A stretch of 36,682 nt of DNA, taken from DAOMFM01 sp035429825 (lineage in GTDB: Bacteria; Acidobacteriota; Blastocatellia; UBA7656; JADIYM01). Location of the stretch: positions 1 to 36,682 of the forward strand of contig JBGAKX010000035.1 of the NCBI GenBank assembly GCA_044224215.1, read 5' to 3'. Position numbers and translations under genes: made by a program. The number at the start of each line of letters is the position of its first letter. Positions within the stretch are counted from its first letter, which is position 1. Below the pieces are notes generated by a model that made no database searches, was not told where the DNA came from, and saw nothing but the letters and a program-made list of their open reading frames with translations. Shown piece by piece: positions 1 through 7,635 of the stretch.

Positions 1-367
1 GCCCCTTCAAGAGCGACCGGTCGCTCGCATCACTGATGACCCCGTCGTCCTGCACGATCAGGATGTGCCGGATGCGGTCCCGATTGAGGACGCCGGCGTT
101 CTCGGGCTTCTCGAGCAGGTCGCACAGGTACTCGGACTTGGACAAGCTGGCCAGCGCAAAGTCGGTCGCCTGTCGGATGTCCGTCAGGTGCGCAAAGAAC
201 GTGTCGTTGACGGTGGCCTTCTGCTGTTCGAGCGCCAGCTGGATCTCGTGCTGCGCCCGCGCGTTCAGGTACTGGATGAGTGCAAGCGTCGCGAGCAGAA
301 GGGCGGTCATCACCACCACAAGACGCGCCCGGAAACTGAATGCGATGCGACCGCCGTCGTGATCCAT
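1..367 (-). CDS. Membrane sensor protein, N-terminal part (cut by window edge)
   Basis: About 122 residues are visible, reading leftward off the window. After a short basic N-terminus (ends SFRARL) there is one strong membrane helix at residues 16-30, followed by a helical, polar, presumably extracytoplasmic segment containing an FAHLTDIRQATDF stretch. This layout (one helix, then a helical sensor region) is common in sensor histidine kinases and other transmembrane signalling proteins, but the output domain lies outside the window, so the class is inferred. The ATG at 365-367 was chosen because it directly precedes the membrane helix. The frame stays open upstream for a while, so a longer start cannot be excluded. 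A terminator at 437-477 separates it from the upstream S41-like gene, so it probably has its own promoter. Confidence 0.6.
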   Translation of the reverse strand, partial: MDHDGGRIAFSFRARLVVVMTALLLATLALIQYLNARAQHEIQLALEQQKATVNDTFFAHLTDIRQATDFALASLSKSEYLCDLLEKPENAGVLNRDRIRHILIVQDDGVISDASDRSLLKG

Positions 368-436
368 ATGGTGTTCCGACGCAAACGAACACGGTTCGCG
401 TTGCGCTCGACGCCGCCAACGTTGGAACGGCAGGAC

Positions 437-477
437 AAAAAAGTAAAGGGCTCCGCGATTTCGCGATCGCGGAGCCC
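437..477 (-). terminator. Rho-independent terminator after the S41-like gene
   Basis: A perfect 11-bp stem (GGGCTCCGCGA paired with TCGCGGAGCCC, 448-477, 8-nt loop) is followed on the minus strand by a T-rich tract (TTTACTTTTTT, 447-437). It lies 23 bases after the stop codon of the S41-like gene at 500, so it should end that transcript before the sensor gene. Confidence 0.85.
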
Positions 478-499
478 AAATCCTACATCGTCAATCGGA

Positions 500-1780
500 T
501 CAGGCGGCCTTGGCGACCGCCGCGGCGCCCGCGCCCGCGCCCTTCACGAGCTCGACCGCCTTCTTCAACTGTACGTCATCGGTCGGCACCGGCCTCGGTA
601 GCGGCTTCTCGTCTTTCTTCGGCTCGCCAGGCGCCGGCGTCTGTCCGTCGGGAGCGGTCGAGTCATCGTCCTCAGGCACCGCGATCTCGGCGACCTGCTG
701 CTTGACCTCCGACGACGGCGTCACGCCCTCTTCGAGGAACGGCTTCCCGACGGCCGGCGCAAACTTTGCGACGGTCAGTAGCATTGCACCGCCGTCGCGC
801 AACCGGTAGAGCTCGAGCTCCACACCGGCGCCAAACGTCCGCTCGCCGACCACGTCGCCGCGCTTGGCAGTGAGCACGGCCGACGCCACAACCTCGGCCG
901 CACCCGCGGTTGACGTGTTGACCAGGACCGACAGCGGTCCGCGAAAGACGGTCGCCGACGGCGTTGCCTGCACGACGGCCGTATCTGCGCCGCCTCGACC
1001 CACCTTGCGCGCGAGCACGCCCGACTCGATGAACAGATTGGCAACCGCAGCGCCCTCTTCGAGCGGTCCGATCGCGGATCCGCGCAAGTCGAGCACAAAG
1101 CGCTTGGCCCCCTTCGCCGTAAGCTGGTCGATGGCCGCCTTCACCTCTGCGGACTTGCCCTTTGTGAGCGCCGGAACGCCGATGTACCCAATGCCGGGCT
1201 CGAGGATTCGAGCATCGACCGCCGGAATGACCACGGGGCCGTCGATGAACGAGAGCTTCCCGGACTGTCCAAGCCGGAAGATCTTGACCTCGATGGCGCC
1301 CGCCTTCTCGTCGGTAAGGAGCATTTCGGCGTCGAACAGGCTCATATCGCGTGTCGCCGCCTTGCCGATGTACTCGATGATGTCGCCCGTCGCGAAGCCG
1401 GCCTTGTCGGCCGGCGAACCCTTCAGAACCGACACAACGTAAACATACCCACCGTACTTGGACAGGGACATGCCACCGACCTCGTTGAGCCCGGGCTCGA
1501 CGGGAGCGTAGCTCTGCACCTGCGCAGGCGTCAGGTAGGCACTGTACGGATCGAGTCCATCGGCGAGACCGCGCAGCGCGCCGGTTCGCACCCGCTCCAT
1601 GTCGGGCTCGTCCACGTAGTCCTTCGAAATGTGGTAGAGCACTTCGTCAAAGATGCGCAGCTGCGCCCACTGATTCCCCTTGGCCGTCGCCCCGCGGTCC
1701 CACGGGAATCCGCCCGCAATGGCGTAACCGGCGACGCACGCCGAGATCATCACGATCGCTATTCGAAGCTTTGCCGACAT
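500..1780 (-). CDS. S41-family (CtpA-like) PDZ protein with degenerate active site
   Basis: This 426-residue protein has the layout of carboxyl-terminal processing proteases: an N-terminal membrane anchor or signal (residues 5-22), a helical N-terminal region, a PDZ domain (about 98-170, with GSPADKAGFATGD), an S41 core (about 195-358), and a charged Pro-rich tail. The fold signatures are clear (GIGYIGVPAL, FVLDLRG, SVLVN, VVGERTFG, EEGVTPSSEV). Active CtpA proteins have SASASE and FGKG motifs carrying the Ser-Lys dyad. Here the aligned segments read TAGAAE (291-296) and FGAG (316-319), so Ser is replaced by Gly/Ala and Lys by Ala. I infer a non-proteolytic protein, perhaps a peptide-binding or scaffold role in the envelope. 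The 5' side has a plausible sigma-70 promoter and an AAGGAG sequence near 1797-1802, and the 3' side a strong terminator, so it looks monocistronic. Confidence 0.88.
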   Translation of the reverse strand: MSAKLRIAIVMISACVAGYAIAGGFPWDRGATAKGNQWAQLRIFDEVLYHISKDYVDEPDMERVRTGALRGLADGLDPYSAYLTPAQVQSYAPVEPGLNEVGGMSLSKYGGYVYVVSVLKGSPADKAGFATGDIIEYIGKAATRDMSLFDAEMLLTDEKAGAIEVKIFRLGQSGKLSFIDGPVVIPAVDARILEPGIGYIGVPALTKGKSAEVKAAIDQLTAKGAKRFVLDLRGSAIGPLEEGAAVANLFIESGVLARKVGRGGADTAVVQATPSATVFRGPLSVLVNTSTAGAAEVVASAVLTAKRGDVVGERTFGAGVELELYRLRDGGAMLLTVAKFAPAVGKPFLEEGVTPSSEVKQQVAEIAVPEDDDSTAPDGQTPAPGEPKKDEKPLPRPVPTDDVQLKKAVELVKGAGAGAAAVAKAA

Positions 1781-1822
1781 ATGAGCTGGTTGTACTCCTT
1801 ACCGATGGTCAAACACCAAAAG

Positions 1823-1852
1823 AGTGTACAGTCGCCGTAAACAGCGGCGCAA
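1823..1852 (-). promoter_or_regulatory. Candidate sigma-70 promoter of the S41-like gene
   Basis: On the minus strand, TTGCGC (1852-1847) and TACACT (1828-1823) are 18 bases apart and lie about 45 bases upstream of the ATG at 1780. Both boxes are imperfect. Confidence 0.45.
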
Positions 1853-1946
1853 GGAAACGATCCTGAGAGGCTGCCGGCGCTGTAAACAATTGTATCCACA
1901 CGAACCGGCGTACTGGCGGCGGTGCTGTCTGGAGCAATCCCGGCCG

Positions 1947-1955
1947 TGCTATCCT
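1947..1955 (+). promoter_or_regulatory. Possible extended -10 element of the lgt-like operon
   Basis: TGC-TATCCT resembles an extended -10 (TGn plus a TATAAT-like hexamer), 22 bases before the ATG at 1978. No convincing -35 is visible at the right distance. This is the only promoter-like sequence I see close to the operon start. Confidence 0.3.
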
Positions 1956-1977
1956 GCGGCAGTTTCACCTGGCAACG

Positions 1978-2784
1978 ATGCTCCCTACCCTCTTCAAGCT
2001 CGGTCCGTTCGAGATCGGCACTCACGACGCGTTCGTGTTCGCGGGTCTGTTCGCTGCGCTCACGGTCTTTCTGTTCGAGGCGCGCCGGCGAAACGTGCTC
2101 GACGAGCGACTGGCGTGGATCGCGATCGGCTCGGTGCTGACAGGCGCGGTCGCCGCAAAGGCGAGCACCGTCTGGCAGTACGTTGCCTTTGCACCCGACC
2201 CGTCGGTCGCCGGCGCAATCCTGTATGGCGGCAAGAGCATCCTCGGAGGACTCGCGGGCGCGTATGCGGGCGCGATCGTCACCAAGCGCATCGTCGGATA
2301 CCGCGAGAGCACCGGCGACGTCTTTGCGCCGGCCGTGGCGCTTGGGCTTGCAGTCGGGCGTATCGGGTGCTTCCTGACCGAGCAGGTCGGGACGCCCACG
2401 TCGCTTCCGTGGGGCATTGCGGTCGATTCCGAGACGGCGTCGCACATGCCGATGTGCCGTTCGTGTTTGCCCGGCGCTCCGATGCACCCGTCGTATCTGT
2501 ACGAAGTGATCTTCCAGCTCGCGATGTTTGGTGTCCTCCTCAGGCTGCGGCCCGTCGTGTCCCGCCGCGGCGAACTGTTCAAGATCTACCTGGCGAGCTA
2601 CGCGGTCTTCCGTTTCATTGTCGAGTTCGTCCGCGGGAACCCTGCCGTGCTCGGCGGGCTCTCGTATTCGCAGCTGTTTCTGATCCCAACGATCCTTGCC
2701 TTCGCCGCGTACTTTCTGCGGCAGCGGGTCCGCGGCGCCTATCGCGTGCCATCCTTTGCCGACGCACCGTCCGCATCGTCCTGA
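1978..2784 (+). CDS. lgt: Divergent prolipoprotein diacylglyceryl transferase (Lgt-like)
   Basis: This 268-residue polytopic membrane protein belongs to the Lgt family, which transfers diacylglycerol from phosphatidylglycerol to prolipoprotein cysteines. Visible family landmarks are GKSILGGLAGA, VGRIGCFL, MHPSYLYE and RFIVEFVRG, and the length is usual. The Arg of GRIG and the Arg/Glu of RFxxEF, matching R143, R239 and E243 of E. coli Lgt, are present. Canonical Lgt has HGG where this protein has LGG, and GRxGNF where it has GRIGCF, so the His and Asn usually found there are missing. This variant could be the organism's Lgt or a paralogue with another lipid substrate. It is the first gene of a tight operon with a small membrane protein (13-base gap) and a Tes/MSS-like radical SAM protein, which makes a lipid-remodelling role attractive. 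The ATG at 1978 lacks a good Shine-Dalgarno sequence. Confidence 0.82.
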   Translation: MLPTLFKLGPFEIGTHDAFVFAGLFAALTVFLFEARRRNVLDERLAWIAIGSVLTGAVAAKASTVWQYVAFAPDPSVAGAILYGGKSILGGLAGAYAGAIVTKRIVGYRESTGDVFAPAVALGLAVGRIGCFLTEQVGTPTSLPWGIAVDSETASHMPMCRSCLPGAPMHPSYLYEVIFQLAMFGVLLRLRPVVSRRGELFKIYLASYAVFRFIVEFVRGNPAVLGGLSYSQLFLIPTILAFAAYFLRQRVRGAYRVPSFADAPSASS

Positions 2785-2797
2785 TCGGGGTTGAGCC

Positions 2798-3280
2798 ATG
2801 TACGACGACGCACTTCTTGCCAGGATCCGCGACTACATTGCGCAGAATCGCGCCTCGTTCACGCTCGACGCGCTTCGCCGCAAGCTGATCGAGGATGGCG
2901 TGCCGCCGGACGCCATCGACATCGCGATCGCGCAGCTGTACCCCGATCCATACCGCGGCCCGGCGGCGGCGGCCGAGGCCAAGCCGAGTACCGGCTGGAC
3001 GATCGGGCGTGTGCTTCTCACGATGCTCGGGGTCACCCTCGTCAATCTTGCCATCGCGGCAGTCGGAATGTTCGCATCCTTCCAACTCGAGAACGGCGTG
3101 CCGTTCCTCGTCGTGTGCGGGGCGCTTCTTGCTGCCGAGATCACCGGCGCAATCTACTTTGCTCGCCGAAACGGCGCCGTGTCGATCGGCCTCGTGCTCG
3201 CGATCGTGGCATCGCCGATCGCGGCAATCGCGATTCTGTTCGGGATCTGCATCATCGCGATCACGACGTACAACGCCTAG
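2798..3280 (+). CDS. Small membrane protein, unknown function
   Basis: A 160-residue protein not recognised as a named family. Residues 1-50 are a soluble helical module (LLARIRDYIAQ, then FTLDALRRKLIEDGVPPDAI) that looks like a small helix-turn-helix or UBA-like bundle. A short Ala/Pro linker follows. From about residue 70 there are three hydrophobic segments (roughly 70-92, 100-118, 126-158), so it should sit in the membrane with its N-terminal module in the cytoplasm. It lies 13 bases after the lgt-like gene and 14 bases before the radical SAM gene. Co-transcription suggests an accessory or recruitment role in the same process; that is inference from position only. Confidence 0.75.
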   Translation: MYDDALLARIRDYIAQNRASFTLDALRRKLIEDGVPPDAIDIAIAQLYPDPYRGPAAAAEAKPSTGWTIGRVLLTMLGVTLVNLAIAAVGMFASFQLENGVPFLVVCGALLAAEITGAIYFARRNGAVSIGLVLAIVASPIAAIAILFGICIIAITTYNA

Positions 3281-3294
3281 GCAGGGTCGCAGCG

Positions 3295-4842
3295 ATGCCA
3301 GGAATGCAGCTCAGGACGGACAGGATTCTCAGGTACGTGACGGCGTTCTGTCCCGCATGCCATGCCGCCGATCCCGATGGCCCGCTCGACGACGTCCGCC
3401 GGCTTTCCGGCTACCTCTCGGAGCACGATGGCGCCGTCTGGCTCGTGCGCGGTTGCCCGCGCCACGGCGCCGTGCGGACCTTGTACGACGAATCCGCCGA
3501 GATCCTGAACTACCTCGAGCAATGGACCGCGCCGACAAAGGTGCACGTGCCGGACTCGCCCGGTAACTTTGCGCCGGTACCGGCGGTATACGCGGCAGGG
3601 CTCGGCGAGATGCAGACGCAGCACACGTGCATACTGCTCGAGGACATCACACAGAGCTGCAACCTCTGCTGCCCCAACTGCTTTACGAGCTCATCGCCGT
3701 CGCTGGACGGATTCGTGCCTGTCGACGCTGTTCTCGCGAATATCGACCGGCGCCTCGAACGCGAGAACGGCCAGCTCGACGTCCTGATGCTGAGCGGCGG
3801 CGAGCCGACGATCCACCCAGGGTTCGCAACGCTCGTCGAACGGATACTCGAGCGCAACATCATTCGCGTGCTCGTGAATACCAACGGGATCGAGGTCGCC
3901 CAGAACGACGCCATTCTGGAAGTGCTCGCGCGGAACAACCGCCGGGTCGAGGTCTACCTCCAGTTCGACGGCTTCCGGCTCGAGACCCACCGCCACCATC
4001 GGGGCGCCGACCTCAGGCAGATCAAGCAGCGCGCCATCGAACGGTTGAGCAACGCCGGCGTCTTTACGACGCTCACGATGACGGCGGCGCTCGGCGTCAA
4101 CGACGACGAGATCGGCGACGTCGTCCAGTTCGGGCTCGAGACGCCGTTCGTCGGAGGAATCAGCATCCAGCCGCAGTTCGGCTCGGGACGCTCGACGCCC
4201 ATCGACCCGTCGTTCCGGCTCACGCACACGGGCGTGCTCGCGCGACTCGGTCCGCAGACGGACGGGCGCGTCACGTGGCGCGACCTCACGGCGCTGCCGT
4301 GTTCGCATCCGCACTGCTGCAGCGTGGGCTACATGCTGAAGACCGATTCCGGCGACTGGCGTTCGCTGGTCGGGATCATCGGACACGACCGCTTGCGCGA
4401 GAATCTCGGACTCGTGAGCAACCGCATTGCCGATCGTGAGATTCCCGCACAGCTGCGTGACCTGGTGAAGGAATCGCTGCTCGGACTGCTGTCCGAACAG
4501 TCGTCGCTCACGCACCCGGCGATCACGGATATCTTTCGGAACATCTGCGACAACTGCGATCTCGGGTTGAGCACGGTGCTCCGCCTCGCAGGTGACGCGG
4601 TCATGCGGCGCGGCGACAAACTGCGAGACGTCCTCGCGCGAAGGATCAAACGGATCACCATCAAGCCCTTCATGGACATCAACACGATGCTCGAAGAACG
4701 GCTGCTGCAGTGCTGCGTGCACGTCGGGACCCGGAGCGAATCGCAGGACCAATGCGCTCCATTCTGCGCGGTCCAGGCGTGGCCCCAACTGCGAAGGACT
4801 TCGATCGCGGAAGTTCGTCGACTGGAGGCGAGCCCGGCATGA
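3295..4842 (+). CDS. Radical SAM protein resembling tetraether / membrane-spanning lipid synthase (Tes/MSS-like)
   Basis: This 515-residue protein has an N-terminal rubredoxin-like Cys module (C19-P-A-C22, then C54-P-R-H-G) and a radical SAM CxxxCxxC cluster motif (C122, C126, C129 in SCNLCCPNCF). Radical SAM core landmarks are MLSGGEPTIHP, VLVNTNGIEVA and VYLQFDG. Three further Cys groups follow: ALPCSHPHCCSVGYML, NICDNCDLG and a C-terminal LLQCCVHV...QCAPFC preceded by TIKPFMDINT. This order of a Cys-rich N-domain, core, and CSHPxC/KPFMD/CCxH tail is what I know from the archaeal Tes (MJ0619-type) family, which joins lipid tails through C-C bonds, and from related bacterial membrane-spanning lipid synthases. 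Substrate and product are inferred. I chose the ATG at 3295, just after the upstream stop, because the in-frame sequence before it overlaps the preceding gene. The stop overlaps the next start (ATGA). Confidence 0.8.
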   Translation: MPGMQLRTDRILRYVTAFCPACHAADPDGPLDDVRRLSGYLSEHDGAVWLVRGCPRHGAVRTLYDESAEILNYLEQWTAPTKVHVPDSPGNFAPVPAVYAAGLGEMQTQHTCILLEDITQSCNLCCPNCFTSSSPSLDGFVPVDAVLANIDRRLERENGQLDVLMLSGGEPTIHPGFATLVERILERNIIRVLVNTNGIEVAQNDAILEVLARNNRRVEVYLQFDGFRLETHRHHRGADLRQIKQRAIERLSNAGVFTTLTMTAALGVNDDEIGDVVQFGLETPFVGGISIQPQFGSGRSTPIDPSFRLTHTGVLARLGPQTDGRVTWRDLTALPCSHPHCCSVGYMLKTDSGDWRSLVGIIGHDRLRENLGLVSNRIADREIPAQLRDLVKESLLGLLSEQSSLTHPAITDIFRNICDNCDLGLSTVLRLAGDAVMRRGDKLRDVLARRIKRITIKPFMDINTMLEERLLQCCVHVGTRSESQDQCAPFCAVQAWPQLRRTSIAEVRRLEASPA

Positions 4843-5105
4843 CGACACAGTCCGAACCGTTCGATCCGATCCGCTTCTGCGTGTTCACGACAGTTGCAAT
4901 CATCGCGTGGGTGTGCGGCGCGCCATTCGCTGTAATGCTGATGAGCGGAATCGGCCTGTGGGCCTACGTCGTCGCGTATCGGAAGGGCTTGCGCGAGAGC
5001 AAGTGCTTTCTGCGGGACACCCGACTCGTGATCGGATACCTCGGTCTCGCCTTTCTCGTCGGCGCCGCATTCACGGCCCGGCAGATCGTGCTCGCGCTTC
5101 GGTAG
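4839..5105 (+). CDS. Small two-helix membrane protein
   Basis: An 88-residue protein starting inside the ATGA overlap with the radical SAM gene, so it is translationally coupled to it. After a polar N-terminus it has two hydrophobic segments (about residues 11-42 and 63-85) joined by a basic loop (YRKGLRESKCFLRDTRL). No family is recognised. It ends the operon; no obvious terminator hairpin follows, but there are about 190 bases before the aminotransferase start. A role as membrane partner of the radical SAM protein is inference from coupling. Confidence 0.72.
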   Translation: MTTQSEPFDPIRFCVFTTVAIIAWVCGAPFAVMLMSGIGLWAYVVAYRKGLRESKCFLRDTRLVIGYLGLAFLVGAAFTARQIVLALR

Positions 5106-5294
5106 GTTTCGCCCGCGATTCCGCGACGAGGCGCAGGCAGGCCGGGTTCTCGCTCAGTTTCGGCGATTCGTGTAGACTCCCCGGCGCCGCTCCCGACGAT
5201 GGCAGCCTGGACGCGCCGGTCGCCGGATGAGGTTCGCGGGACCATGCCCCGCGGGTTTCCCAATCACTCGAAAGGCTTGTTGCAGCTGCATCGT

Positions 5295-6527
5295 ATGAGT
5301 TCCCGGAAGATGGATGGACCCGGTCTCGAGTTCTCTGCGGAAGCGCTGCGCATGCGCCCGAACGCGATCAGGGCGCTCGTCGGCATGCTGTCGCGCCCGG
5401 GGCTTGTCTCGTTCGCCGGCGGTGTCCCGAGTCCGGCGACGTTTCCTGGCGAACAGCTCGCCGAGATCGCTTCACGACTGATTCGGGATCACGGCGAGCG
5501 GGTCCTGCAGTACGGAACGACGCGCGGCAACACGCGTCTTTGCGAGCTTGTGACCGAGCGCCTCGTTCGACGCGGTATCAACTGGGCGAGCGCGGACGGG
5601 GTCCTCCTCACGACCGGTTCGCAGCAGGGTCTCGACCTCATCGCACGCGTTCTGGTCGATCCGGGCGACGTCGTGTTTGTCGAACTGCCCAGCTACATCG
5701 GCGGGCTTGCGTGCTTCTGGGCCGCGGGGGCCGAGCTCCGTGGCATTCGACTTACGCCGTCCGGCCTCGATCTCGACCACCTCGAACGGTCCGTCGTCAC
5801 GGCGCGCGCCGAAGGTCGCGCCGCTCGCATCGTCTACACGATCCCGACATTCCAGAATCCGTCCGGCATTACTGCCTCGGACGAGTCTCGCACGCGCCTG
5901 CTCGAGCTCGCGGAACGCCTCGATCTCACGATCATCGAGGACGACCCCTACGGCGAGGTGTACTTTGACGCGGACGCCCCACCGCCGCCACCGATCGCCG
6001 CGAGCGACGCGCGCGCGCGAGTCATCTACCTTGGCAGCCTCTCGAAAGTACTGTGCCCGGGATTGCGGACCGCGTGGACCCTTGCGAGCCCGGCGGCTGC
6101 AAAGGCGCTCGAGCTCGCAAAGGAGGCCGCCGATCTCTGCTCGAGCTCTCTCGACCAGGCAATCGCCGCGGAGGCGCTCGCCGACGGGCTCGTCGACGAC
6201 CGTTTGCCGGAGATCCGCGAGTTCTATTCGACGCGCTGCCGCGCGATGCTCGACGCGCTCGGCGAATCGGCCTCGGACGGCTTCTCGTGGACCCGGCCGA
6301 CCGGCGGGCTCTTCGTGTGGGTGGATCTGCCGGAAGGCATCGACGCGACCGAGAAGCTCGAAAGCGCAGTCGACGCCGGTGTGGCGTATGTCCCCGGCGA
6401 ACCATTCTTTGTCGATGGCTCGCGCGCGAACTCGCTGCGGCTCGCGTTTTCGAAAGAGGACCCCGACGCGATCACTCGTGGAATCTCGACGTTGATGTCG
6501 GTTCTGGGAACTGGAGCCCGCAGGTGA
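5295..6527 (+). CDS. PLP-dependent aminotransferase, MocR/LysN (2-aminoadipate transaminase)-like
   Basis: A fold-type I aminotransferase of 410 residues from the chosen start. The pyridoxal-phosphate lysine is K251 in YLGSLSKVLCPGLRTAW. Other landmarks are LVSFAGGVPSPATFP at the N-terminus, LLTTGSQQGLDLIARVL, YTIPTFQNPSG and IIEDDPYGEVYF. The subfamily matches stand-alone MocR-type enzymes such as 2-aminoadipate or aromatic aminotransferases, without a DNA-binding domain. Substrate cannot be read from sequence. In-frame ATGs occur at 5199, 5244 and 5295. The family usually starts just before the FSxxAxxM segment, which favours 5295, though no strong ribosome-binding site distinguishes them. 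The stop overlaps the GTG of the CoA-binding protein, so the two are coupled. Confidence 0.88.
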   Translation: MSSRKMDGPGLEFSAEALRMRPNAIRALVGMLSRPGLVSFAGGVPSPATFPGEQLAEIASRLIRDHGERVLQYGTTRGNTRLCELVTERLVRRGINWASADGVLLTTGSQQGLDLIARVLVDPGDVVFVELPSYIGGLACFWAAGAELRGIRLTPSGLDLDHLERSVVTARAEGRAARIVYTIPTFQNPSGITASDESRTRLLELAERLDLTIIEDDPYGEVYFDADAPPPPPIAASDARARVIYLGSLSKVLCPGLRTAWTLASPAAAKALELAKEAADLCSSSLDQAIAAEALADGLVDDRLPEIREFYSTRCRAMLDALGESASDGFSWTRPTGGLFVWVDLPEGIDATEKLESAVDAGVAYVPGEPFFVDGSRANSLRLAFSKEDPDAITRGISTLMSVLGTGARR

Positions 6528-6976
6528 CCGCAACCGACTGGGGAGCCCGCATCGTTCGCGACGATCAGACGCTGAGGACGATCCTCGGCGAGACGCGCAC
6601 GATTGCGGTGCTCGGCATCAAGACCGAGCACCATGCGGGCGAGCCGTCGATCGAGGTTCCTCGATATATGCAGGCCGCTGGATACCGCATCATCCCCGTG
6701 CCGGTCTATTTCCCAGACGCAACGGAGATCCTCGGCGAACCGGTCGTGCGCGCGTGTGCCCATGCTCCGGTTCCGGTCGACATGGTCAACGTGTTCCGCA
6801 GGTCCAAAGACGTGCTTCCGCACGTGGACGACATCATCGCCGCCCGTCCCCGCAGCGTGTGGCTTCAGCTTGGAATTCGAAACGACGAGGCCGCCGAGCG
6901 CCTCGCGCGCGCGGGCATCACGGTCGTCCAGGACCGGTGCCTGATGGTCGATCACGCCCGCCTTACACGCCGGTAA
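6524..6976 (+). CDS. CoA-binding domain protein (YccU family)
   Basis: A single Rossmann-like CoA-binding domain of 150 residues. The family pattern is clear: TIAVLGIKTEH near residue 26, a GYRIIPVPVYF strand, VDMVNVFRRS, then VWLQLGIRNDEAAERL and VVQDRCLMVDH at the C-terminus. Members bind CoA; their physiological role is largely unknown. The GTG start at 6524 overlaps the aminotransferase stop (GTGA), which supports both the start and co-translation. The stop codon lies in the loop of a 6-bp hairpin (6968-6982). Confidence 0.9.
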   Translation: MTATDWGARIVRDDQTLRTILGETRTIAVLGIKTEHHAGEPSIEVPRYMQAAGYRIIPVPVYFPDATEILGEPVVRACAHAPVPVDMVNVFRRSKDVLPHVDDIIAARPRSVWLQLGIRNDEAAERLARAGITVVQDRCLMVDHARLTRR

Positions 6977-6982
6977 CCGGCG
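6968..6982 (+). repeat. Palindrome centred on a stop codon
   Basis: CGCCGG-TAA-CCGGCG forms a 6-bp GC-rich hairpin whose 3-base loop is the stop codon of the CoA-binding gene. There is no T-tract after it, so it is not a standard terminator. It could slow or attenuate read-through into the exonuclease gene, or be chance in GC-rich DNA. Confidence 0.5.
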
Positions 6983-7001
6983 AGAAAGTACTCATGACCC
7001 G

Positions 7002-7604
7002 ATGTCGGTCACACTCTATATTTCGCTCGATGTTGAAGCGAGCGGTCCAGTTCCCGGTATCTACAGCATGCTCGCCATCGGAGCGTGCGGCGTCGCGGAC
7101 GACGGCTCCGAGGCGCGAGTCCTCGACGGAGCCGACAACGAATTCAAGGTCCTGCTGAAGCCGCTCCCGACGGCGGCGAACGATCCCGAATCGCTGAAGT
7201 TCGCGGGCGGTCTCGTGCCCGAAGAACTTGCGATCACAGGCGTCGAACCCCGCCACGCCATTCTCGCCCTGAACGAATGGATGGACCGCGTTCGCACGAC
7301 GGCCGGCGCACATCGCGTGATGTTTCTCGCGCACGCAGCGAGCTTCGACTGGATGTACGTCCGGTACTACTACGAGATGCTCGGCATCCCGTGCCCGTTC
7401 GGTTTCGCAGGGATCGACATCAAGGCGTACGCGATGGGCGCGCTTGGAATACCGTGGGAGGAGACGTCCAAGGACAACCTTGGCCGCCGCATGGGTCTGG
7501 AGGCCGTCGACCCGCTCAGGCTCCACGAACCACTGTACGACTCGCACTACCAGGCGCGGGTCTTTGCCGCGCTCCTGAACGGTCGGCGCCGACTCGGCGC
7601 GTAG
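7002..7604 (+). CDS. DEDDh-type 3'-5' exonuclease (DnaQ-like)
   Basis: A 200-residue RNase H-fold exonuclease. The first acidic motif is D10-x-E12 in YISLDVEASGP. The second is in FLAHAASFDWMYVRYYY, and the third, with the catalytic His, in YDSHYQARVFAALL near the C-terminus. It is a single domain without polymerase or helicase fusion. Such proteins trim DNA or RNA 3' ends; the substrate is unknown. It sits just upstream of recQ (31-base gap), so a shared DNA-repair transcript is plausible. The ATG at 7002 immediately precedes the first catalytic strand; an ATG at 6994 is out of frame. Confidence 0.8.
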   Translation: MSVTLYISLDVEASGPVPGIYSMLAIGACGVADDGSEARVLDGADNEFKVLLKPLPTAANDPESLKFAGGLVPEELAITGVEPRHAILALNEWMDRVRTTAGAHRVMFLAHAASFDWMYVRYYYEMLGIPCPFGFAGIDIKAYAMGALGIPWEETSKDNLGRRMGLEAVDPLRLHEPLYDSHYQARVFAALLNGRRRLGA

Positions 7605-7635
7605 CGGCGGGATCGAAAATCGCGAGGAATACGAA

